Shown here: in pieces, positions 7,309 through 14,532 of the stretch
How the letters are laid out: each line of letters opens with the position of its first letter
How positions within the stretch are numbered: position 1 is the first letter of the stretch
NCBI GenBank assembly: GCA_964602475.1
Contig: CAZRRN010000038.1
Coordinates: forward strand, 1 to 25,389
Reading direction: 5' to 3'
DNA: 25,389 nucleotides
Source of the DNA: SZUA-448 sp964602475
GTDB lineage: Bacteria; Bacillota; Clostridia; Lachnospirales; Lachnospiraceae
Notes under the pieces: model-generated
Database searches by the model: none
Seen by the model: only the letters and a program-made list of their open reading frames with translations
What the model was told of the DNA's origin: nothing
Made by a program: the position numbers and the translations under genes

Positions 7309-9019
7309 CTTTATCTTCAAATACAAAAAATTTATCAAGTGCAAGGAGAATTTCGTCGTTCTCCTCCGGTTCAACTAGCTTAGATGCTTCCCGGTCACGC
7401 AACGGATCCTTGAATGTCAGCTTTTTGCCTTTTCCGACCTTCAGTTCCTTATCAAGTGAATCCAGATTAACTTCCTTCTCTGCTTTAATACGGGCTGCCT
7501 CTTTTTCAGCGGCTTCCTTAAGTTTTTCTTCTTCCGCAAGACGCTCAGCTGCTTTTTTCTCTTCAGCTGCTTTTCTCTCTTCCGCGGCTTCCTTCTCTTC
7601 TCTTCTTTTCGCTATGGCTGCTTCGTGTTCTGCTTGTCTTCTTGCTTCTGCTTCAGCTCTTTCTTCTTTCTTTCTGGCAGCAGCCGCTTCCTTTTCTTTT
7701 TTACGATTCTCTTCAGCTTCATTCCTTCTGCTTACAATATTGATTTGCTGTTCCTCACTCACTACTGCAGCAGTATCCTTCATCGGCTGCTCTGCTCTTG
7801 CAGCTGCCGTATCGTCCGTTGATTGCTCTGCTCTTGCAGCCACCGTATCGTCCGTTGACGGCTCTGCAGCCGGAAGATTCTCCGTCTTAGCTTCTATATC
7901 AGCTGGTTCAGCTGCAGCATTTATAGCATTCGCCGATACCGGCCGTTCACTACTGTCCTTTTTTGCTGCGGAGGCTTTTATATTAATCGTATTCTGTTTC
8001 ATGTTCTCTTCCCGAACCTGCTCCACAAACGGCCGCCAGTCAAATACCGCTTCAACTGATGCAATCGCAACCTCAATCATGGAATCATCCGGTTCTCTAG
8101 TCGTCAGGTTCTGAAGCAGAAAACCCGGTTTGCTGATTACTGCTACAAACCCTGAATCACTACGGCCTGCAAGCCTTATCAGCTCATAAGAAATTCCCGC
8201 AATCACCGGAACCAGAAGCACCCGAATCAATGCCTGCAGCCATATCTGGTCAACTCGGATAAATAAGAAGAAAATCAGACTGATAAATATAACAAAAAAC
8301 ATAAAGCTGGTACCACAGCGTTTATGAAGGCGTGCCTGACCACGAACATTCTCTACCGTCAGATCAAGTCCGTGTTCTACACAGTTGATTGTCTTGTGTT
8401 CAGCGCCATGGTAGCTGAATACCCTTTTGATATCTTTCATCTGCGAAATTGCAACAACGTAACCAACGAAAATAAAAATACGCAGCAACCCCTCGATCAG
8501 TACCAGAAGGAACTGGTTTTCAATTACTTTACCAAGGAGTTTTGACAGAAACATGGGAAGCAGCATAAAAATCGCAACCGATAAAACTATGGAAAATGCA
8601 ACTGTTCCGGCAATTAAAAGCTTGTCTCCGGTATCCGGTTCTGTTTTCTTCTGATCCTGTACATCCTTTATCTCTTCAGTTTTCTGTTGATTCTGTTCCT
8701 CTTGTACAGCTTCTGTTTTCGTAAGAGTATTTGTATCCTTCTTTGTTTCTTTATTACGGGATGTCTTTTCGTCCTCTTCGTCGTCAAAGAAGCTTGCGGA
8801 ATATGAAAGCGTCCGGATCCCGACTACCATGGAATCAATAAATGCAACAACCCCGCGGATAATCGGAGCCTTAAGTATTCCGGTTCTCTCCGTCCCTGTC
8901 TTTTTAACATCGACAATAATGCTCCCGTCCGGCTTTCGGACTGCAACTGCATATTTGTCTTTGTTCTTCATCATTACACCTTCAATAACCGCCTGCCCGC
9001 CAATCTCCGAAGATCTCAT
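7301..9019 (-). CDS. DUF1385 membrane protein with long charged C-terminal tail
   Basis: This is a DUF1385 (YqhQ-like) protein of unknown function, typically encoded near prmC/prfA in Firmicutes. The start MRSSEIGGQAVIEGVMMKN is the conserved family N-terminus, and AAGG lies upstream at good spacing. The family core covers about residues 1-335: a charged insertion near 80-130, about four hydrophobic helices, and the conserved YHGAEHKTINCVEHG motif with GTSFMF after it. The remaining 235 residues are unusual: a low-complexity Ala/Thr/Asp/Glu region with 12-residue repeats, then a long K/E/A-rich segment (about 425-515) predicted to be coiled coil, and a short C-terminal block ending in KFFVFEDKDD. 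Family members are usually near 300 residues, so this tail is an accessory addition. Topology suggests that it lies in the cytoplasm, but this is not certain. Confidence 0.9.
   Translation of the reverse strand: MRSSEIGGQAVIEGVMMKNKDKYAVAVRKPDGSIIVDVKKTGTERTGILKAPIIRGVVAFIDSMVVGIRTLSYSASFFDDEEDEKTSRNKETKKDTNTLTKTEAVQEEQNQQKTEEIKDVQDQKKTEPDTGDKLLIAGTVAFSIVLSVAIFMLLPMFLSKLLGKVIENQFLLVLIEGLLRIFIFVGYVVAISQMKDIKRVFSYHGAEHKTINCVEHGLDLTVENVRGQARLHKRCGTSFMFFVIFISLIFFLFIRVDQIWLQALIRVLLVPVIAGISYELIRLAGRSDSGFVAVISKPGFLLQNLTTREPDDSMIEVAIASVEAVFDWRPFVEQVREENMKQNTINIKASAAKKDSSERPVSANAINAAAEPADIEAKTENLPAAEPSTDDTVAARAEQSTDDTAAARAEQPMKDTAAVVSEEQQINIVSRRNEAEENRKKEKEAAAARKKEERAEAEARRQAEHEAAIAKRREEKEAAEERKAAEEKKAAERLAEEEKLKEAAEKEAARIKAEKEVNLDSLDKELKVGKGKKLTFKDPLRDREASKLVEPEENDEILLALDKFFVFEDKDD
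7752..7859 (-). repeat. 36-base tandem repeats inside the DUF1385 gene
   Basis: Two near-identical 36-base units (7788-7823 and 7824-7859) and one diverged unit (about 7752-7787) encode the 12-residue repeat S-T-D-D-T-[VA]-A-A-R-A-E-Q and the variant PMKDTAAVVSEEQ. They lie at residues about 387-423, between the membrane core and the coiled coil. The two good copies differ at only a few bases, suggesting recent duplication. Confidence 0.8.
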
Positions 9020-9080
9020 GCCGCACCTTGCCTTTCTCCTCTTCTGTACCTCTCTACGCGTCCCCCAATTATTTACAATT

Positions 9081-9112
9081 CAAAAATAGGTTGAGAGCGT
9101 AACCCTCAACCT
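9081..9112 (-). terminator. Terminator of rpmE
   Basis: AGGTTGAG (9088-9095) pairs with CTCAACCT (9105-9112) around a 9-base loop, followed on the minus strand by ATTTTTG. It starts 23 bases after the rpmE stop. Some readthrough into the DUF1385 gene is plausible because I see no strong separate promoter for that gene. Confidence 0.8.
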
Positions 9113-9135
9113 GTTTCTTTCTGTACTTATGTGTG

Positions 9136-9342
9136 CTAGTTGTTCGAAAGACCGTACTTACGGTTGAACTTATCAATCGCACCGCGTGCAGCCACGCTCT
9201 TCTGCTGACCGGTATAATAGGAATGGCACTTGGAACAAATTTCTACGTGAATTTCTTCCTTGGTTGAACCGGTTACAAATTCGTTACCACAGTTGCAGGT
9301 AACCTTTGCCTGATAATACTTCGGTTGAATTGCTTCTTTCAT
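9136..9342 (-). CDS. rpmE: 50S ribosomal protein L31, zinc-binding type
   Basis: L31 is a small protein of the large ribosomal subunit that helps bridge the subunits. The 68 residues carry all four zinc ligands of the C+ form: C16 and C18 in TCNCGN, C36 and C39 in CSKCHSYYTG. It is therefore the zinc-containing RpmE and not the zinc-independent paralogue. GAGGTG six bases before the ATG supports the start. Rho lies upstream in the neighbourhood but is separated by about 1.6 kb of gene debris. Expression should come from the promoter at 9460-9488, with a leader of about 110 bases. Confidence 0.97.
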   Translation of the reverse strand: MKEAIQPKYYQAKVTCNCGNEFVTGSTKEEIHVEICSKCHSYYTGQQKSVAARGAIDKFNRKYGLSNN

Positions 9343-9455
9343 GATTTCACCTCACATATACAATCGAGTCTTTATATCAAGTAGTCGTGTCACTAATCTG
9401 CGACAGAACCACTACCTTGACATGTATGCTGATATGTCTAAACCCACAACAGCCT
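9343..9455 (-). promoter_or_regulatory. Leader of rpmE with a possible hairpin
   Basis: Between the predicted transcription start and the L31 ATG there is an imperfect inverted repeat: AAGTAGT (9379-9385) with ACTACCTT (9411-9418), and GTCG with CGAC inside it. Several ribosomal protein genes, including L31 in some Firmicutes, have autoregulatory leaders; whether this is one cannot be decided by eye. Confidence 0.3.
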
Positions 9456-9459
9456 TGTT

Positions 9460-9488
9460 ATTATAGCATACAAATTTTATGAATGCAA
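9460..9488 (-). promoter_or_regulatory. Promoter of rpmE
   Basis: Minus-strand TTGCAT (9483-9488) and a perfect TATAAT (9460-9465) stand 17 bases apart, with a TG one base before the -10 (extended -10). It lies directly after the terminator at 9502-9529, so rpmE is insulated from the debris upstream. Confidence 0.82.
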
Positions 9489-9501
9489 TACCCAAGTTCA
9501 G

Positions 9502-9529
9502 AAAAAATCTTCTGTCCGGCGACCGACAG
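9502..9529 (-). terminator. Terminator after the small membrane protein remnant
   Basis: CTGTC (9512-9516) pairs with GACAG (9525-9529), with two further GC pairs and a bulge. On the minus strand a six-T run follows after four bases. It is 25 bases beyond the stop at 9554, which suggests that this reading frame was once a real gene. Confidence 0.6.
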
Positions 9530-9553
9530 CAGCTGCGAGCCGACTTTGTACAT

Positions 9554-9893
9554 TTACTCCCATTCAAGGTCTTCTGGTGTAATACTATATATACTCGTAT
9601 TTTTATTTTCTGCATGAACCTGTGCTAATAAATATGGATTAACGAGTATTAACACCTTTTCAGCATTTGCCTGTTCCAACAATTGCTCAAGTGCGTCGGA
9701 CTGTTGTCGCAGTGAATTGGCACTTACTTGTATGTCCTGTTCTAGGAATAAATCAATGAAGTGTTCGTTCTCTACGATGTTCGTAATAAGTTCTTTATCT
9801 GCAGCCTCCTTTCCTTTAAAAAACAGAATTACTACAATACAGCATAGTATCTCACCTAAAACGCAGGAAAAGAATAATCTTGGTCTTCTTCAC
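9554..9893 (-). pseudogene. Small membrane protein gene, frameshifted at its start
   Basis: A 110-codon frame (9557-9889) has no ATG, GTG or TTG start in its first two thirds. It encodes RRPRLFFSCVLGEILCC, then IVVILFF (one hydrophobic helix) and a soluble, acidic, helix-rich tail ending in SIYSITPEDLEWE. A GTG at 9891-9893 with GGAGGAG four bases upstream is exactly placed to start it but is out of frame by one; removing one A of the first AAGAAG would give V-R-R-P-R-L and join the frame. I infer a recent +1 frameshift, or a sequencing error. The family is not recognised. It lies 35 bases downstream of the M56 peptidase remnant on the same strand, as in a two-gene operon, and is followed by a terminator. 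Confidence 0.55.
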
Positions 9894-9927
9894 AGTTCTC
9901 CTCCATTTGGCTTTTTTGATTGACAAT

Positions 9928-10283
9928 CTATCCGGCATTTATTAACATAACGACCATTAACGCAACAACAAAGACTCCGGAACCAATTAACGCAATGTTT
10001 GTTTTTTTATAGGATAGAATTTGATTCACTCTTGATTTTGTCCTTGCACCACCAAAGGCAGATGTAATTGAAAAAATGTGCTTCGCATTTTTTATTAGTA
10101 TAAGTGCATATTTTTTCCTTTGCTGTTCTGAACAATATGAATCCGCTCATGCCATAACACATATTCACTATCCTTTTCATTATAAAAAGGCGGAAGAATT
10201 ATCCGAGGGTGAAACAGTCCATAAGCAGCAGGACCGGTAACTTCATCAGAAAAATAGATATTTTCCTTCACGCCGGAAGAAAC
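9928..10283 (-). pseudogene. BlaR1/MecR1-type M56 metallopeptidase, remnant
   Basis: Intact members are membrane sensor-proteases of several hundred residues that cleave a BlaI/MecI-type repressor. Here one frame reads VKENIYFSDEVTGPAAYGLF, then HPRIILPPFYNEKDSEYVL and WHERIHIVQ. It contains the G-L-F-x-P-x-I-x-L-P motif and the HExxH zinc site (HERIH). The frame then stops, and a second frame continues with KYALILIKNAK, SAFGGARTKSRVNQILSYKK and a final hydrophobic helix ending at the TAG at 9928-9930. The middle segment that should carry the third zinc ligand (the E-x-x-C-D region) is missing, and so are the N-terminal membrane helices. Internal deletion plus frameshift make it non-functional. 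No BlaI-like repressor gene remains nearby. Confidence 0.75.
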
Positions 10284-10317
10284 TCAGGTTATTCCTATGT
10301 CAAATGAGGTTGACTGA

Positions 10318-10520
10318 ATCAGAAGCCCGGTGCCGGAAACGGCACATAATCTGCTCCCCAAGTGGCAATCCGTTTCTCTGCTGGCAACATCGGGCATGCT
10401 GATAGCACAGTCGCAGCGAAACAGACAGATGATAGAGGAGATGGAGAAAGAACGGACAGAGTGGAACAAAAGCATGACCGAAGCCGCTAGAAAGCTCACG
10501 CAGGAAGCAGAAAACATACT
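10318..10520 (+). pseudogene. Coiled-coil protein fragment, unidentified
   Basis: In the plus strand a frame open from 10318 encodes LLPKWQSVSLLATSGMLIA, then QSQRNRQMIEEMEKERTEW and NKSMTEAARKLTQEAEN: a hydrophobic stretch followed by a charged amphipathic helix. The GTG at 10330 has no good ribosome-binding site. Beyond about 10520 the frame runs through sequence that belongs, on the other strand, to the Abi remnant, so the last 35 codons are not part of the original gene. Its local GC content is higher than that of its flanks. I infer the tail of a mobile-element or phage gene, but no family is recognised. Confidence 0.4.
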
Positions 10521-10529
10521 TCCATTGCC

Positions 10530-10932
10530 GGTAACCATATTCTTAATTATTTTGATAGAGTACCGAATGGCATTGCCTCAACCGCTGCCCAGAGAGGAAT
10601 TGCACCATTGTGATTATCAAAATTATGCTTAATGAAGACATCATCGGAACGTGAGATTTCTAATGCGAGAGTACTCTGATTTTTCCAAAAAAGTTTTTTA
10701 TCGACAAAGACAGAGAGGTCAGTTAATATTAGCGCATCCTAATTGATTCGAAATGCATTTAATAGCTGGCTCTTAATGCAACTTCAATTTGTGATATATA
10801 CTTGAATACCAGATGCGATAATTCTGAATCAAGATCATACAGCTTTAACACATCCGGAAAGCAGGGTAAAATATTTTAAAAAGTCAGCACTTTCTCCGTA
10901 GCTTTTGATATTATTAATTGCGACAGGCAACC
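10530..10932 (-). pseudogene. Abi_2 (AbiD/AbiF-like) abortive infection protein, remnant
   Basis: Abi_2 proteins act in phage defence by abortive infection. Pieces of the family appear in three frames. The first is NNIKSYGESADFLKYF. After a frameshift come PDVLKLYDLDSELSHL and VFKYISQIEVALRASY, the well-conserved L-Y-x-x-D-x-x-L...I-E-x-A-L-R core. After a stop and another shift come LTDLSVFVDKKLFW, SRSDDVFIKH and PLWAAVEAMPFGTLSK, the P-[IL]-W-x-x-V-E-x-M-x-F-G-x-L-S hallmark. A third shift may continue with IIKNMVTGN. The N-terminus is missing and the gene follows directly after the rho stop. It is clearly dead. Confidence 0.78.
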
Positions 10933-10937
10933 GGTCA

Positions 10938-12465
10938 TCAGACAATCCGTGTGCGCCTTACCATATCGATAAATTCAACATTTGTCTTGGTTTGTCCGAA
11001 CATGTTGATAATTCGTTCCACCGCATCCTCAGAGCGGACACTGTTCAGCGCCCGGCGCATAAGAAAGCTTGCTTCCATTTCCGGAGGAGAAAGAAGAAGA
11101 TCGTCACGACGGGTGCTTGATTTTGGAAGATCAATCGCCGGAAAAATACGTTTCTCAGACAAATTTCGGTCAAGTACCAGCTCCATATTTCCCGTTCCTT
11201 TGAATTCCTCGAATACCACGTCATCCATACGGCTTCCGGTTTCCACAAGAGCTGTCGCAAGAATGGTCAGACTTCCGCCTTCACGCATGTTTCTTGCCGC
11301 TCCGAAAAAACGTTTCGGCATATAGAGCGCCGCCGGATCCAATCCGCCCGAAAGCGTTCTTCCGCTTGCCTGTACTGTAAGGTTATAGGCACGCGCCAAT
11401 CTTGTGATGCTGTCCAGCAGAATCACAACATCCTTCTGGTGCTCCACCAGTCGTTTGGCACGTTCAATTACCATCTCGGAAACACGTTTGTGATTCTCCG
11501 GGAGTTCATCAAACGTCGAATAGATTACCTCGACATTTTCGCCTTCAATGGATTCTTTCATATCGGTAACTTCCTCTGGACGTTCGTCAATCAGAAGAAT
11601 GATCAGATGCATATCGGGCTGGTTATATTTGATGGCCTTGGCAATCTGTTTCAAGAGTGTTGTCTTTCCTGCCTTCGGCTGGGAAACAATCATTCCGCGC
11701 TGTCCCATTCCAATCGGAGAAATCAAATCAACCATTCTCATGGAAATACCGCAGCCCGGTGTTTCCAAATGGATTCTGCGGTTCGGGAAGATCGGTGTCA
11801 GATCCTCAAACCGCTTACGTTTCATTGCTTCTGCCGGTATAATCCCATTGATTGCTTTTACGTAGAGCAGGGCACTGAATTTTTCATTCTGACTCTTGAT
11901 TTTGACATTCCCGACAATCATATCTCCGGTCTTCAAGCTAAACCGGCGAATCTGCGTCGGTGCAACATAGACATCATTCTCACCCGGAAGATAGTTATCG
12001 CAGCGGATAAAGCCGTAACCGTCCGCCATAATTTCCAGAATTCCTTCCTTCACAACACCACTGTCAAGGTGGTCCAGATCGGGTTTTCTGTTCGTTCGCT
12101 GATGCTGGTTCTGCTGACTGCTTTGTGCCGGTACAATAGTCTGCGTTGCGCTCTGTTCCGGTACCGTAGCCGGAATTTGTGCTGCAGTCTGCTCTGNNNN
12201 NNNNNNNNNNNNNNNNNNNNNNNNNNNNNNNNNNNNNNNNNNNNNNNNNNNNNNNNNNNNNNNNNNNNNNNNNNNNNNNNNNNNNNNNNNNNNNNNACTT
12301 TGGTGCCGGTAATGTGGTCTCGACCGGTTCCGGGGCCGATGCCCCCGCTTTCTCAAGAAGCGCAACAAGGTCTGCTTTCTTCACCGTAGAAGCAAATGAA
12401 ATTCCATGCTCCTTTGCAGCTGACTTAAGCTCCGTCAGTGTCATTTTGCTGTATTCATCTTCCAT
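10938..12465 (-). CDS. rho: Transcription termination factor Rho (interrupted by assembly gap)
   Basis: Rho is the hexameric RNA helicase that ends transcription of untranslated RNA. The start at 12465 (MEDEYSKMTLTELKSAAKEHGI) has GAGG six bases upstream and opens a Rho_N domain. A Pro/Ala/Gln/Thr-rich linker follows and contains the 100-N gap. After it come the cold-shock-like RNA-binding domain (KEGILEIMADGYGFIRCDNYLPG), the P-loop SQPKAGKTTLLKQIA, the Walker B region VVILLDSITRLARAYN and the conserved end MVRRTRIV. The parts before and after the gap are in different frames as assembled; if the gene is intact, the true gap must be a multiple of three bases, so 100 is a placeholder. A linker of this kind between Rho_N and the core is common in Clostridia. 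Confidence 0.95.
12197..12296. other. Assembly gap, 100 N
   Basis: Exactly 100 N, the conventional filler for a gap of unknown size, in the repetitive linker of rho. Both flanks contain recurring CCGGCAC/CCGGAAC motifs, which would explain a failed assembly. Confidence 0.98.
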
Positions 12466-12530
12466 ATATATCCTCATTTCTGCTTATAATAGAACTTTTT
12501 TCACAATATCATAAATTTAGAGCATACCTT

Positions 12531-12670
12531 GCGGAGAAATCACGCAGCAGAAATTCGTACCTACGATCTCGCTGTCGTATCAAGGCTGCTTTGTGACACT
12601 TTGGCACAAATAACCGTATAAATCACGCTGCCCTTACGGATGCTTTAGAACACCTGCTCCCATTCTCCGC
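12531..12670 (-). other. Possible structured RNA leader upstream of rho
   Basis: An 8-bp closing stem, GCGGAGAA (12531-12538) with TTCTCCGC (12663-12670), encloses several hairpins: AGCAG/CTGCT (12546-12550 with 12586-12590) containing TACGA/TCGTA (12562-12566 with 12575-12579); TTTGTG/CACAAA (12590-12595 with 12605-12610); and CCGTA/TACGG (12614-12618 with 12635-12639). It ends about 65 bases before the rho start. No known riboswitch consensus is recognised. Short helices like these can arise by chance, so only comparative data can settle it. Confidence 0.35.
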
Positions 12671-12899
12671 TAAAAACTAAATTGTGGATTTAACTGCTTT
12701 CAGATCTGTACTAAAAATAACCTACAAAGATGCGGAACATCTTATTACATTCCGTATATGAACAAGTATAAATGTGATAGATACAAGAGTGGACTACTCA
12801 CGACTAAAGTCCCCAGAATACACCGGCTATTTTTCAAAGTCAGGATTTCACTGCCGAACGGCAAATTAAACGACACATATTAACTGATTTCGATCCATT
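12671..12899. other. Intergenic stretch between rho leader and terminator
   Basis: No convincing ORF or gene remnant was seen on either strand. It holds two minor inverted repeats: TGCGGAA with TTCCGTA around 12731-12755, and GGACT with AGTCC around 12792-12813. A rho promoter may lie here, but I found no -35/-10 pair with good spacing. Confidence 0.5.
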
Positions 12900-12939
12900 A
12901 ACAAAAAAGAACATCAGATGTCTCTGACGTTCTTTTGTT
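12900..12939. terminator. Terminator after the MelB-like transporter gene
   Basis: AACAAAAAAGAAC-a-TCAGA (12900-12918) pairs with TCTGA-c-GTTCTTTTGTT (12923-12939) around a short loop. On the minus strand it reads into TTCTTTTTTGTT. It lies about 95 bases after the transporter stop and is symmetric enough to work in both directions. Confidence 0.82.
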
Positions 12940-13033
12940 ACAGATCCATAACTAAATTTAATTATACAATAAAATTTCAAAAAAGCAAGATTTTATTTGT
13001 CTCAGGTCAGACTGCTAACGAATGCTGTCAGCC

Positions 13034-14437
13034 TTAAGCTCTCTCTCTTATTTCTCTCTCTGCTTTAAGCTTTGCTGATATCTCATCCAGCTTTTGTTCT
13101 GTTAACAGATATTTCTTCCGTATAATGAAAAATGCTGCAATCAGACCGGCAACCGGTGTAATTGCCATAATCAGACGAAGTCCCATAACCGATTCAGCCG
13201 TTTGCGTCATCGCAGTTTCTGAAGTATCAAGATTCACGACTGCCAGTCCGATACTTGCAATCAGCGCTGAGATTCCGGAAGCGAATTTCACAACAAAGGT
13301 CTGCATGGAGAAAATCACGCTTTCATCACGTCGATGATTTTTCAGTTCACCATAATCAACAGAATCTGCAAGAAATACGGTCAATAGCACCGTCAGTATC
13401 CCGTTTGCGGCAAAGATGAAAAATGCCGGAATAAAAAGCTGCCAGATTGCTGTAAGATTGTTCAGGGAAAGTACCAGCAGGATCATATATCCAAGGACTG
13501 CCGAACCGATTGCACTAAGAAACAGCGTTTTCTTTTTTATAAATTTTCTTAGCAACGGGAAGAATACCATCATCGAAACAATCTGCATTCCACCGCCAAA
13601 GGTATTGAACAGTGCGTAGTTTCCTTCCCAGTCTGCACCTGCAACGTCAAACTGAAAGAAATAGATTAAAAGATTCGAAGTAATATACAGTGATGTGTTG
13701 ATCAGAACCAATGCAATTACAACAATAATCGCCTGGTCGTTGTGAAACAGTGCACGAAACATTTTACCGACGGAGGTTGTCTGCATATCCGCTTCGGTAT
13801 TTTCCTTCACAAAAAGACAAGTTATTACCGTCGCAAAAATGAAGAAAACAGATATGCAAAGTGCAAAGATCCGGAAACCCTCACGGTAATCTGTCATCGT
13901 GCTTCCACCGCCGAAAAAGCTGACAGCTTTCATTGTTAATATGGTAACGATTGCAGAACCAACACCGGCACAGGTTCGTCCTACGACCGACATTGATTCA
14001 CGTTCTTTACTGTTCTTTGCAATTGCAGGAATCATTGACCAATAAGGAATATCCATCACAGTATAGGTTACACCCCAAAGAATATAGATCGCAGTAAAAT
14101 ATATCATCAGTCCTGTTCCTTTGGTTCCTGCCGGAACAGCAAACAAAGCAAAGAGAACTACCGCATTCAGAACCGTTCCCGTAAACAGCCAAGGGCGAAA
14201 ACGTCCCCAGCGAGTCCGTGTCTTTGCCACAACAACGCCCATCATCGGATCGTTCAGTGCATCAAAAATACGGGCAATCAGCAGAATGATACCGATAAAA
14301 ACTTCATCCAGTCCCAGTACAACATTGTAATAATATAGTACATAGCTAGCAGTCAGCGCATAGACCATGTCCTTCCCGACTGCCCCGATTCCATAGGAAG
14401 CTTTCATTCCAAGTGTGAGCTTACTTTCCTGTTTCAT
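13034..14437 (-). CDS. MelB-like sugar:cation symporter (GPH family, MFS)
   Basis: This twelve-helix inner membrane protein of 467 residues is expected to import a glycoside together with Na+, Li+ or H+. The match to MelB is close in several motifs: ARIFDALNDPMMG, with aspartates 59 and 63 at the positions of the MelB cation-site pair; RWGRFRPWL; YILWGVTYTVMDIPYWS; and ADSVDYGELKNHRRDES, which keeps the lysine of the MelB cation/sugar region. I start at 14437 because GGGAGAAGG lies just upstream; six more codons to 14455 are open but less well placed. The substrate cannot be told from sequence; no glycosidase is adjacent. It is transcribed away from the DUF2804 gene from a strong promoter in the shared intergenic region. 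Confidence 0.92.
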   Translation of the reverse strand: MKQESKLTLGMKASYGIGAVGKDMVYALTASYVLYYYNVVLGLDEVFIGIILLIARIFDALNDPMMGVVVAKTRTRWGRFRPWLFTGTVLNAVVLFALFAVPAGTKGTGLMIYFTAIYILWGVTYTVMDIPYWSMIPAIAKNSKERESMSVVGRTCAGVGSAIVTILTMKAVSFFGGGSTMTDYREGFRIFALCISVFFIFATVITCLFVKENTEADMQTTSVGKMFRALFHNDQAIIVVIALVLINTSLYITSNLLIYFFQFDVAGADWEGNYALFNTFGGGMQIVSMMVFFPLLRKFIKKKTLFLSAIGSAVLGYMILLVLSLNNLTAIWQLFIPAFFIFAANGILTVLLTVFLADSVDYGELKNHRRDESVIFSMQTFVVKFASGISALIASIGLAVVNLDTSETAMTQTAESVMGLRLIMAITPVAGLIAAFFIIRKKYLLTEQKLDEISAKLKAEREIRERA

Positions 14438-14494
14438 ATACCTTCTCCCATTCATATAAGTACTACGGGAGCCACCCCAGCACCCGACAAAATT

Positions 14495-14523
14495 ATTATA
14501 CCCTTACCATGGTCGATTGACAA
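14495..14523 (-). promoter_or_regulatory. Promoter of the MelB-like transporter gene
   Basis: Minus-strand TTGTCA (14518-14523) and a perfect TATAAT (14495-14500) stand 17 bases apart. The predicted leader is about 50 bases long. Confidence 0.8.
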
Positions 14524-14532
14524 CCATAACAA

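Noticed and set aside
7309..7374. Longer N-terminus for PrmC (extra 22 residues)
   Set aside because: It would lie deep inside the DUF1385 coding end and adds non-conserved basic sequence; the 8-base ATGACTGA overlap is the better start.
7752..7859. Tandem repeats considered as a CRISPR array
   Set aside because: There are no unique spacers; the 36-base units are contiguous, in frame and encode a peptide repeat.
7164..8114. Long plus-strand reading frame rich in Ser, Ala and Phe opposite the DUF1385 tail
   Set aside because: It is the antisense shadow of the K/E/A-rich coiled coil; the minus-strand frame has the conserved family core and the ribosome-binding site.
10284..10538. Minus-strand 84-codon ORF with hydrophobic stretch, between the Abi and M56 relics
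   Set aside because: Only its first few codons fit the Abi relic; the rest is the reverse of the plus-strand coiled-coil fragment and has no ribosome-binding site.
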